A DNA stretch of 20,148 bases from Alcanivorax sp. UBA4485 (GTDB lineage: Bacteria; Pseudomonadota; Gammaproteobacteria; Pseudomonadales; Alcanivoracaceae): the NCBI GenBank assembly GCA_002389055.1, contig DGNT01000188.1, positions 2,369 to 22,516 on the forward strand. Direction: 5' to 3'. The translations under genes were made by a program, and so were the position numbers. The first letter of the stretch is position 1; each line of letters opens with the position of its first letter. The notes below the pieces were generated by a model. It saw only the letters and a program-made list of their open reading frames with translations. It was not told the DNA's origin and made no database searches. This document shows, one piece after another, positions 13,823-20,148 of this stretch.

Positions 13823-15180
13823 GCGATCTCCAGTTCGCGGATCGATTGCTCCAGATAGTCCAGCAGACGCTGCATGGACGGCAGCGTCCGGCGGCAGGCG
13901 ATCAAGCCGAATTCGATCTGGCCCCGGTAGCTGGTCAAGGTCATGTTCAAGGCAATGCGGTCGAGCACAATGGATACCGGGTACATCCCCTCCAGCCGGG
14001 CACCGTTCCAGTACAGCGGTTCACGAGGCCCCGGCACATTGGAAATGATCACGTTGAACGCGCGCCATTTCGGCGCCAGGCCGGTAAGCAGATTGAGGCC
14101 CGTGGGAGCCATGCTTAACGCGGTGAAATTCAGAATTTCTTCCGGGCTCATTTGCGCGAAACGCTTCTTCGCTTCGCGCACCGAAGCCTGCACCACACGC
14201 AGGCGGTTGGCCGGGTCGCAAATGTGCGTGCCCAGGTTGGCCAGGATCATCGCGATCTGGTTGCCGCCGGCGCTGTCGTCCTTGCGCAGGGACATCGGCA
14301 CCATGGCGATCAGCGGGCGGTCCGGCAGCGCGTTCTGGCTGATCAGATACTCGCGCAGCGCGTGGCCGCACATGCTCAGCACCACATCGTTCAGGGTGCA
14401 GTTAAAGGCGCCGGACAAACGCTTGAGGCGATCCAGCGAATAACTCTGTGCCGCGAACCGCCGTGACCCGGTAATGCACTGGTTAAGGATGGTGTCCGGG
14501 GCCTGGAAGATGGAGACGAAATTGGGGTCGTCCTTGGCTTTCTGGGTGACGCTGTAAATCTCGCGGGCCAGCGCCGGCACCGTGGCGATCTGCCGGCTGG
14601 CGCCGGTGGTCAGACGGGCCAGGCTGCTGACCGCGTCCACCGGGTTGCTGGGCAGGCCGCGGCCGCGCTTCTTCGGCTTGTAGGCCCACACCGGCGGCAG
14701 GTCCCGCTCTTCCGGGTCCGGCGACAGCGCGCGCATGCCCATGCGCATGGCGGAGATACCGTCCACCACGGAATGGTGCACCTTGGTGTACAGGGCGAAC
14801 TGGCGGCCGCGAATGCCTTCGATCAGATGGGCTTCCCACAGCGGCCGTTCCCGGTCCAGCAGGTTGGAGTGTTCCGCGGAAACCAGCGACAACAGTTCAC
14901 GGATGCGGCCCGGTTTAGGCAGCGCTTCATGGCGGAAATGGTGATCCATATCGAACTGCTGATCTTCCATCCACTGATACTGGCCGAAGCGGCGGGTAAG
15001 ACGCTGGTTGAAGGGCGGTTCCGGGGAGGAATACTCGCGGATCGAGCGGGCCAGCTCGCTGACGTACTTGGGGCCGGCGCCCTCGGGAAATGAAAACAAC
15101 TGCAGTCCCGCCACATGCATGGGTTGCTGGCGTTTCTCCAAATACAGAAACAGTTGATCCACGGGACTCAACGTTTTCAT
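13807..15180 (-). CDS. atfA: Wax ester synthase / acyl-CoA:diacylglycerol acyltransferase (WS/DGAT)
   Basis: This bifunctional enzyme transfers an acyl group from acyl-CoA to a fatty alcohol (wax ester) or diacylglycerol (triacylglycerol), making intracellular storage lipid at the inner membrane. The 457-residue product has the catalytic HHxxxDG motif as HHSVVDG at 135-141, RPLWEAHLIEG just before it, NDVVL at 264-268, and the conserved SNVPGPREPLYWNGARLEGMYP stretch. Its opening (SPVDQLFLYLEKRQQPMHV) and tail (LEQSIRELEIAAGFK) closely match my memory of AtfA1 of Alcanivorax borkumensis, also 457 residues. AGGGG lies five bases before the ATG (minus strand, 15186-15190). It is transcribed away from the nuclease gene. 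A link to the nearby ligase and dehydrogenase is through shared acyl-CoA, not an operon. Confidence 0.95.
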   Translation of the reverse strand: MKTLSPVDQLFLYLEKRQQPMHVAGLQLFSFPEGAGPKYVSELARSIREYSSPEPPFNQRLTRRFGQYQWMEDQQFDMDHHFRHEALPKPGRIRELLSLVSAEHSNLLDRERPLWEAHLIEGIRGRQFALYTKVHHSVVDGISAMRMGMRALSPDPEERDLPPVWAYKPKKRGRGLPSNPVDAVSSLARLTTGASRQIATVPALAREIYSVTQKAKDDPNFVSIFQAPDTILNQCITGSRRFAAQSYSLDRLKRLSGAFNCTLNDVVLSMCGHALREYLISQNALPDRPLIAMVPMSLRKDDSAGGNQIAMILANLGTHICDPANRLRVVQASVREAKKRFAQMSPEEILNFTALSMAPTGLNLLTGLAPKWRAFNVIISNVPGPREPLYWNGARLEGMYPVSIVLDRIALNMTLTSYRGQIEFGLIACRRTLPSMQRLLDYLEQSIRELEIAAGFK

Positions 15181-15396
15181 GCCATCCCCTTTTTATTATG
15201 GAAAGTGGTGATTCCTTTCATACTAACAGAGCCTCTCCGGCCTGACTGTGCCTTCCTTGTAAGAGTTCCAAGGTACCCCGGCGGTTCGGGTAACGCTCGT
15301 AAAATCATGGCTTGCAAGATATCTGCCATGGTCTCGCCACCCGCTGGTCATACCCCGTCATCAGTCTGAGAACGACATTCAAAGGCGGAGCCAGAC
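15181..15396. promoter_or_regulatory. Divergent promoter region between atfA and the nuclease gene
   Basis: This 216-bp gap must hold promoters for both genes and contains no gene. On the plus strand TAAAAT at 15300-15305 is a good -10-like box, but I see no -35 at the right distance. On the minus strand TAGTAT (plus-strand ATACTA at about 15220-15225) is a weak -10 candidate, about 40 bases before atfA. A short CCTTG/CAAGG inverted repeat lies at about 15255-15273. GGAG at 15387-15390 is the nuclease ribosome site. Confidence 0.35.
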
Positions 15397-17811
15397 ATGA
15401 AGGCGTTATCCTGGGTAATCGCCGGCACCTTGATAGCCGGTGGCGTTCAAGCGGACGTTCTGATCAGTGAGTATGTGGAGGGCAGCGGCTTTAACAAGGC
15501 CCTGGAGCTCTATAACGGCGGCGCCGACGCCGTCAGCCTGGTCGGCTACCGTCTGGAGCGCTACTCCAACGGGGCCGCCGACGCGTCCGCCACCCTGGAT
15601 CTGAATGGCGAGAGCCTGGCCGCCGGGGCGGTGCTGGTGATCGTCAGCAGCCAGGCCGGCGCGCCGCTGAACGGGCTCGGCGACATCAGCAGCGGTGTGA
15701 TCAGCCACAACGGCGACGACGCCTATGTGCTCCGCGACATGAATGGTGTGGTGGACAGCTTCGGCCGTGTCGGCGAGGACCCGGGCAGTGCCTGGGGCAG
15801 CGGCGATACCACCAGCGTCAACCAGACCCTGCGTCGGTTGGAAACCGTCACCACCGGGGATCCGGTAATCGATGACGCCTTCGACCCGGCCGATCAGTGG
15901 CGGGCGTTTCCTCAGGACACCCTCGATGGCCTGGGTGTTTACGGCGAAGGGGCCGGTGACGGTGGTGACGGCGGCGGCGATCCGCCCCCGGCGCTGGGCG
16001 CCTGCGGCGATGCGGACACGCCCGTGTCGGTGGTGCAGGGCAGTGGCGCCAGCACGCCCCTGGACGGTGAAACCGTGGTGGTGGAATCCGTGGTCAGTGC
16101 GGTTTACCCGGACCTGGACGGCTTTTTCCTGATGGAGCCGGTGGTCGACCGGGACGATAACCCGGCCACCTCGGAAGGTCTGTTCGTGTACGCCCCGGAT
16201 GCGGTGGTTAATCCCGGTGAGCGCGTCCGGCTGGCGGGCACCGCCGGCGAATACTTCGAGCAAACCCAGGTGAGCCTGCAGGGCGATCCGCTGGTTTGCG
16301 CCGTGGAGCAAACGCTGGAGCCGGTCGCCTTCGCGTTGCCGTTCGCTGATCTCGCCGCGCCGGAAGCCCTGGAAGGCATGCTGGTCACCGTCAGCCAGGC
16401 GCTCACCGTCACCGAGGTCTATGACCTGGCCCGCTTCGGCAGCGTGGTGCTCGCCGAGGAGCGCCTTTCGATTCCCACCCAGGTGGCCGAACCGGGCGCT
16501 CCGGCGAAGGCGGTGGCGGACAGCAATGCCCTGGGCCGGATTGTTCTCGACGACGGCCTCAACACCCAGAACCCGGAGCCGGTGCCCTATCCCCAGGGCG
16601 GCCTGTCCGCCACCAACACGTTGAGAGTTGGCGACCGGGTCGACCCGGACTTCCGGGCCGTTGTCAGCTACAGCTTCGAAGAGTGGCGCCTGCAGCCGGT
16701 GGACGAAATCACCTTCCGCGCCGCCAACCCGCGCCCGGCGGCGCCGCCCCGGGCGCCGGGCAGCAACCTGCGGGTGGCCGCCTTCAACGTGCTCAATTTC
16801 TTTAACGGTGACGGCCAGGGCGGCGGCTTCCCGACTGCCCGCGGCGCCAGCAACGCCGAGGAGCTGGCGCGCCAGAAAGCCAAGCTGGTGGCGGCGCTCA
16901 CCGCGCTGGACGCGGACATTATCGGTTTGATGGAAATCGAGAACGACGGCTACGGACCGGACTCGGCGATCGCCGAACTGGCCGAGGCCCTGGGGCCGGC
17001 GTGGCGTTTCGTGGCCCACGGCGAGGCCGGGCTGGGCAGCGACGCCATCGCCGTGGGGCTGCTTTATCGTGACGACGTGGTGGCCGAGGAAGGGGAAGCG
17101 GCGACCCTGGACACCGGTGCCTTCGGCAACCAGACCAACCGGCAGCCCCTGGCGCAGAGCTTCCGGCTGCTGAACAACGACGAAGTGCTGACGCTGGTGG
17201 TCAACCACTTCAAGTCCAAGGGCAGTTGCCCCGACGACGGCATCAACGCGGCCCAGGACGATGGCCAGAGTTGCTGGAACGCGGAGCGCACCCAGGCGGC
17301 CATGGACCAGCTCGCCTGGCTGGCGGAGCAGCCCACCGGGGTGGCGGACCAGGACGTCCTGGTGCTCGGCGACTTGAACGCCTATGCCCTGGAAGATCCG
17401 GTACGGGCCTTCCAGGACGACGGTTTCGTGGATCTGCTGACCCGTTTCCAGGGCGACCAGGCCTACAGCTACATTTTCTTCGGTGAAACCGGACATCTGG
17501 ATCACGCCCTGGCCAGCCCGTCGCTGGACCGCCAGGTGCTCGACGCCGGCGCCTGGCACATCAACGCGGACGAACCCCGGGCCCTGGATTACAACCAGGA
17601 GTTCAAAAGCGACCAGCAGATCGACGACTTCTATGCCGCCGACGCCTACCGGGCCTCCGACCACGACCCGCTGCGCGTGGACCTCAACCTCAGCGCCGCC
17701 GCCGGTGGCGCTGAGCCGGGCACCCCGGACGACGACAGCGGCGGTGGCGGCGGCCTCGGCTGGCTGTGGCTGGCCCTGGTGTTGGCCGCCGGGCGCCGCC
17801 GCCGCGCCTGA
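15397..17811 (+). CDS. ExeM/NucH-family secreted endonuclease with GlyGly-CTERM tail
   Basis: An 804-residue exported DNase of the ExeM/NucH type, probably used to degrade extracellular DNA for phosphate or nucleosides or to remodel biofilm. A signal peptide (MKALSWVIAG...VQA, cleavage near A19) is followed by a lamin-tail domain (about 20-130, starting ISEYVEGSGFNKALELYN). A Gly/Asp linker (about 185-198) and an OB-fold region (about 203-325) follow. The endonuclease/exonuclease/phosphatase domain spans about 457-765, with N464 (AAFNVLNFF), E513 (MEIEND), H604 (VVNHFKSKG), D659/N661 (GDLNAY) and D755-H756 (SDHDP), the expected catalytic set. The C-terminus is a Gly-rich stretch, a hydrophobic helix and RRRR (about 782-803), a GlyGly-CTERM signal that rhombosortase cuts after type II secretion. 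Four cysteines in the mature part could form disulfides. GGAG six bases upstream supports the start. Confidence 0.93.
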   Translation: MKALSWVIAGTLIAGGVQADVLISEYVEGSGFNKALELYNGGADAVSLVGYRLERYSNGAADASATLDLNGESLAAGAVLVIVSSQAGAPLNGLGDISSGVISHNGDDAYVLRDMNGVVDSFGRVGEDPGSAWGSGDTTSVNQTLRRLETVTTGDPVIDDAFDPADQWRAFPQDTLDGLGVYGEGAGDGGDGGGDPPPALGACGDADTPVSVVQGSGASTPLDGETVVVESVVSAVYPDLDGFFLMEPVVDRDDNPATSEGLFVYAPDAVVNPGERVRLAGTAGEYFEQTQVSLQGDPLVCAVEQTLEPVAFALPFADLAAPEALEGMLVTVSQALTVTEVYDLARFGSVVLAEERLSIPTQVAEPGAPAKAVADSNALGRIVLDDGLNTQNPEPVPYPQGGLSATNTLRVGDRVDPDFRAVVSYSFEEWRLQPVDEITFRAANPRPAAPPRAPGSNLRVAAFNVLNFFNGDGQGGGFPTARGASNAEELARQKAKLVAALTALDADIIGLMEIENDGYGPDSAIAELAEALGPAWRFVAHGEAGLGSDAIAVGLLYRDDVVAEEGEAATLDTGAFGNQTNRQPLAQSFRLLNNDEVLTLVVNHFKSKGSCPDDGINAAQDDGQSCWNAERTQAAMDQLAWLAEQPTGVADQDVLVLGDLNAYALEDPVRAFQDDGFVDLLTRFQGDQAYSYIFFGETGHLDHALASPSLDRQVLDAGAWHINADEPRALDYNQEFKSDQQIDDFYAADAYRASDHDPLRVDLNLSAAAGGAEPGTPDDDSGGGGGLGWLWLALVLAAGRRRRA

Positions 17812-17824
17812 TCCGGCGTCGAGA

Positions 17825-17872
17825 CCCTTCCCGCTTTCCGTTATCATCGGTGGTTCAACGGAACGGGAAGGG
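17825..17872. promoter_or_regulatory. Long inverted repeat around a -10-like box and the ribosome site of the MarR-like gene
   Basis: CCCTTCCCG (17825-17833) plus TTCCGTT (17836-17842) pair with AACGGAA (17857-17863) plus CGGGAAGGG (17864-17872). This gives 16 bp with a single CT bulge and a 14-base centre. The centre overlaps TATCAT (17842-17847), a 5/6 match to the -10 consensus. The right arm contains GGAAGG, the ribosome site for the ATG at 17878. It could be an operator, an mRNA hairpin that hides the ribosome site, or a terminator for the nuclease gene, although no T-run follows. Confidence 0.6.
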
Positions 17873-17877
17873 CCCTA

Positions 17878-18255
17878 ATGCCAAAAAAATACGCCGACCG
17901 TCGTCGCCGCGCCTTCGTCATTGCCTTGCAGGAATCCGATGCCCACTGGGGCGCCCTGTTCGGCGACGAAGTGTTCTACGATTTGAATTATTCCGATCTG
18001 TTCACGCGCATGTGGCTGGCTCGGGACCGGGCGTTCACCAAAACCGAGCTCTACCGTTTCATGCCCAAGGTCAGCCACCGCACCGCGGTGAAGTACGTGC
18101 AGACCGCCATCGAGAAGGGCCTGCTGGACGAGACTGTGGACGATCAGGACCGCCGCCGTCGGCGCATCACCATGTCGCCGCAGTTGCTGAAAGTGATCGA
18201 GGCGTTTCTCGACGCCTCGCTGCAGACTTTCGAGAAGCGCCGGGTCTTTTCTTGA
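17878..18255 (+). CDS. Small MarR-like winged-helix transcriptional regulator
   Basis: A 125-residue, strongly basic protein. Residues about 50-105 look like a winged helix: TKTELYRFMPKVSHRTAVKYVQTAIEKGLL reads as helix-turn-recognition helix. ETVDDQDRRRRRITMSPQLLKVIEAF reads as the wing with the Asp/Arg pattern typical of MarR proteins, followed by a C-terminal helix. The N-terminal third, with the helix YSDLFTRMWLARDRAF, could be for dimerisation but does not match a ligand pocket I recognise. The assignment is by pattern only. GGAAGG with about six bases of spacing supports the start. The gene overlaps the HAD gene by four bases (TTGA), so the two are probably co-translated. It sits behind a strong dyad that may be its own operator. 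Confidence 0.7.
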   Translation: MPKKYADRRRRAFVIALQESDAHWGALFGDEVFYDLNYSDLFTRMWLARDRAFTKTELYRFMPKVSHRTAVKYVQTAIEKGLLDETVDDQDRRRRRITMSPQLLKVIEAFLDASLQTFEKRRVFS

Positions 18256-18857
18256 CGACCCCCGCCCCCCAACGTTTCGCCGCCGTGCTGTTCGACCTGG
18301 ACGGTACCCTGGCGGACACCCGGCTTGATTTCACCGCCATTCGCGCCGAGGTCGGCGCGCCCGAGGGTATCGGCGTGCTGGAATACCTGGACCGGCTGGA
18401 GGACGCCGCCCGCGCCGAGCGTGGCCGGCAACGACTGCATGAATTCGAGATGCGCGGCGCCGCCGCCGCCGAGTGGATCGACGGCGCCGAGGCAGTGCTG
18501 CGGCGGTTCGCGCGGGAGCGAGTGCCCACCGGCATCCTCACCCGTAACAGCCGGGCCGCCGTGGCCCGCACCGGCGAGATTCTGGATCTGGCGGTGGACT
18601 GCATTCTCACGCGGGAGGACTGTGCCCCGAAGCCGGACCCGGAGGGGCTGTTAATGCTCAGCCGGCAATTGCGGGTGCCGCCCGAGGCGTGCGTGTACGT
18701 GGGGGACTTCGTCTACGACCTGCAGGCGGCCCGCAATGCGGGCATGGCCGCGTGCTTACTGCGCAACCCGGGCAACTGGCGGTTCGCCGATCAGGCCGAC
18801 CTGGTGATCGACCGTCTCGACGAACTGCTGGCGCTGGCCGGGCTGGATCACTCGTAG
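18252..18857 (+). CDS. HAD-superfamily hydrolase, phosphoglycolate phosphatase-like (subfamily IA)
   Basis: A cytoplasmic haloacid-dehalogenase-type phosphatase of 201 residues. All four motifs are present. The nucleophile pair is D15 and D17 in FDLDGTLADT; motif II is T97 in GILTRNS; motif III is K127 in APKPDP; motif IV is D152 and D156 in GDFVYD. A small helical cap between motifs I and II (about 20-85) fits subfamily IA. Gph-like phosphatases look similar, but the substrate cannot be decided. The best start is TTG at 18252, overlapping the regulator's stop as TTGA. No good ribosome site precedes it, which fits translational coupling. GTG at 18285 would cut into motif I. Its last ten bases overlap the end of the convergent acyl-CoA dehydrogenase gene. 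Confidence 0.88.
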   Translation: MTTPAPQRFAAVLFDLDGTLADTRLDFTAIRAEVGAPEGIGVLEYLDRLEDAARAERGRQRLHEFEMRGAAAAEWIDGAEAVLRRFARERVPTGILTRNSRAAVARTGEILDLAVDCILTREDCAPKPDPEGLLMLSRQLRVPPEACVYVGDFVYDLQAARNAGMAACLLRNPGNWRFADQADLVIDRLDELLALAGLDHS

Positions 18858-20148
18858 TCGAACGAGAAATGCTCCGGCGCCAGTTGCATGGTGCTCTTGG
18901 TGGGTTTCAGGGCGGCTTCCGCGTGACCCTTGGCGGTGGGCAGCATGCGCTCGAAGAAGAACTCCGCGGTGGCCAGCTTGGCCTGGTAGAACTCCTTCGG
19001 CTCGGCGCCGCCGTGCGCCAGCTTGTCCGCCGCCACTTTCGCCTGCAGCGCCCAGAAGTACGCCATCATCGCGTAACCGGAGTACATCAGGTAATCGTGG
19101 CTGGCGGTGCCGACCAGTTCCCGGTCCTTGGCGGCGTTGAGCATGATGCGCGTGGTCAGGTAGTTCCACTCCGCGGCGATCTTGAGCAGCTTCCAGGCGT
19201 AGGGACGCAGCTGGCCGTCGCGCAGATTCTTGGTGCCGAAGTCCACCAGTTTCTTGGAGAAATCACGCACGCACTTGCCGCGGCTGGACAGCAGCACCTT
19301 GCGGCCCAGCAGGTCGAGGGCCTGAATGCCGGTGGTGCCTTCATAGAGCGTGGCGATGCGCGCGTCGCGCACGATCTGCTCCATGCCGTGTTCCTTGATA
19401 TAGCCGTGGCCGCCGAAGATCTGCATGGCGTCGTTGGCCACTTCCAGACCCTTCTCGGTAAGGAAGCCTTTCAGGATCGGCGTCAGAAAGCCCAGTTCGC
19501 TGTCCCAACGATCGTATTTTTCCTGATCGTCTTCCAGCATCCCGGAGATCATGTTGTCCGCGTACTGGGCGGCAAAGTAGATCATCGCCCGGCCGCCCTC
19601 GGCGATCGCCTTCTGCTTGAGCAGCATGCGGCGCACGTCACCGTGATGGATCAGCGCGTCGGCCACCGCATCGGGGTCTTTCTTGCCGGACAGGGCGCGC
19701 ATGGAACGGCGCTCCTTGGCGTAGGGCAGGGAGCCCTGGTAGGCCAGCTCGGCGTGGGCAATGCCCTGGCAGGCGGTGCCGATGCGCGCCGAGTTCATGA
19801 AGGTGAACATGCACTCCAGGCCCTTGTTCTCCTCGCCGATCATAGAGCCGGTGGCGTCATCGAAGTTCATCACGCAGGTGGCGGACGCCTTGATCCCCAT
19901 TTTCTTTTCCAGGGAACCGCACACCACACCGTTGCTCTCGCCGATCTTGCCGGGCAGATACTTGGGCACGATGAACAGGGAAATGCCCTTGGTGCCTTTG
20001 GGCGCGTCGGGAAGACGGGCCAGCACGATATGAACGATGTTCTCGGTGAGATCGTGGTCACCGGACGAGATGAAGATCTTGGTGCCGGTGATCTTATAGG
20101 AGCCGTCCGCCTGGGGTTCCGCCTTAGTCTTCACCTGACCCAGGTCGG
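18848..20148 (-). CDS. Acyl-CoA dehydrogenase, large FadE-type (partial, 5' end outside window)
   Basis: This FAD enzyme catalyses the first oxidation of beta-oxidation, acyl-CoA to trans-2-enoyl-CoA. At least 432 residues are visible and the frame stays open to the right edge, so the N-terminal domain is missing. The visible part starts in the middle beta domain (DLGQVKTKAEPQADGSYKITGTKIFISSGDHD). It then has the C-terminal helical domain with QIFGGHGYIKEHGMEQIVRDARI and the probable catalytic base glutamate in LYEGTTGIQALDLLGRK. An extra C-terminal helical extension of about 130 residues follows, ending HFSFDYE. This matches the ~600-residue acyl-CoA dehydrogenase group found as FadE paralogues in Pseudomonas and Alcanivorax, distinct from the ~380-residue enzymes. 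It probably handles medium or long chains, but this is inferred. Its 3' end overlaps the HAD gene by ten bases, tail to tail. Confidence 0.95.
   Translation of the reverse strand, partial: DLGQVKTKAEPQADGSYKITGTKIFISSGDHDLTENIVHIVLARLPDAPKGTKGISLFIVPKYLPGKIGESNGVVCGSLEKKMGIKASATCVMNFDDATGSMIGEENKGLECMFTFMNSARIGTACQGIAHAELAYQGSLPYAKERRSMRALSGKKDPDAVADALIHHGDVRRMLLKQKAIAEGGRAMIYFAAQYADNMISGMLEDDQEKYDRWDSELGFLTPILKGFLTEKGLEVANDAMQIFGGHGYIKEHGMEQIVRDARIATLYEGTTGIQALDLLGRKVLLSSRGKCVRDFSKKLVDFGTKNLRDGQLRPYAWKLLKIAAEWNYLTTRIMLNAAKDRELVGTASHDYLMYSGYAMMAYFWALQAKVAADKLAHGGAEPKEFYQAKLATAEFFFERMLPTAKGHAEAALKPTKSTMQLAPEHFSFDYE

Noticed and set aside
15950..15995. Gly/Asp-coding GGTGAC-like repeats in the nuclease gene as a possible DNA repeat element
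   Set aside because: They encode a flexible inter-domain linker inside an intact reading frame. No repeat unit is maintained outside it.
15406..17847. An 813-codon open frame on the minus strand opposite the nuclease gene, and similar long ones opposite the RND pump (6853-9183) and the ligase (3905-5737)
   Set aside because: They are rich in His, Gln, Gly, Val and Arg, with no recognisable domain, and lie exactly opposite genes with clear family motifs. Long antisense frames of this kind are expected in GC-rich DNA.
1..20148. Search for mobile elements, CRISPR arrays, tRNA/rRNA genes, toxin-antitoxin pairs or defence genes
   Set aside because: I saw no transposase or integrase, no spaced direct repeats beyond the 21-bp pair, no cloverleaf-like sequence and no defence-type domain. 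Composition looks even apart from the AT-rich cold-shock leader.

Overview
The window is about 20 kb of GC-rich, densely coding chromosome from a gammaproteobacterium, most probably Alcanivorax or Alloalcanivorax. The main reason is the wax ester synthase at 13807-15180, which closely resembles my recollection of AtfA1 of Alcanivorax borkumensis in length, N-terminus, catalytic motif and C-terminal tail. An AlkK-like fatty acyl-CoA ligase and a large FadE-type acyl-CoA dehydrogenase fit a hydrocarbon or lipid-using marine bacterium. The left edge holds the last codons of what is probably yidC, followed by mnmE. That order belongs to the conserved rpmH-rnpA-yidC-mnmE cluster near the replication origin.

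Layout, left to right. (1) 1-1476: yidC tail, intrinsic terminator, mnmE (tRNA wobble uridine modification). (2) 1559-5731: a six-TM GGDEF diguanylate cyclase, class II fumarase fumC with a terminator built over its stop codon, and the AlkK-like ligase with its own terminator. (3) 5987-10825: an efflux operon of membrane fusion protein and RND pump, with a YgjP-type metallopeptidase gene overlapping the pump's 3' end from a TTG start. (4) 10890-12221: NADP-type glutamate dehydrogenase, tail to tail with (5) a long glutathione S-transferase-like gene, a cold-shock protein gene and atfA, all on the minus strand. (6) 15397-17811: a secreted ExeM/NucH nuclease with a GlyGly-CTERM tail. (7) 17878-18857: a small MarR-like regulator coupled to a HAD phosphatase. 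(8) 18848-20148: the 3' part of a minus-strand acyl-CoA dehydrogenase that runs off the right edge.

As a set these are core and lipid-metabolism genes. The ligase activates fatty acids, the dehydrogenase starts beta-oxidation, fumarase serves the TCA cycle, and AtfA stores acyl-CoA as wax ester or triacylglycerol. I see no prophage, insertion sequence, CRISPR array, toxin-antitoxin pair, tRNA or rRNA. No gap between genes exceeds 300 bases; the longest are 5732-5986, 15181-15396 and 13606-13806, and each is described below.

I found no clear new multi-gene system. The signals most worth a second look are regulatory: a bulged 16-bp dyad around a -10-like box and the ribosome binding site of the MarR-like gene; a 21-bp-spaced A-tract repeat in front of the cold-shock gene; an apparently leaderless mnmE whose -10 box merges with the preceding terminator; and several hairpins laid directly over stop codons.
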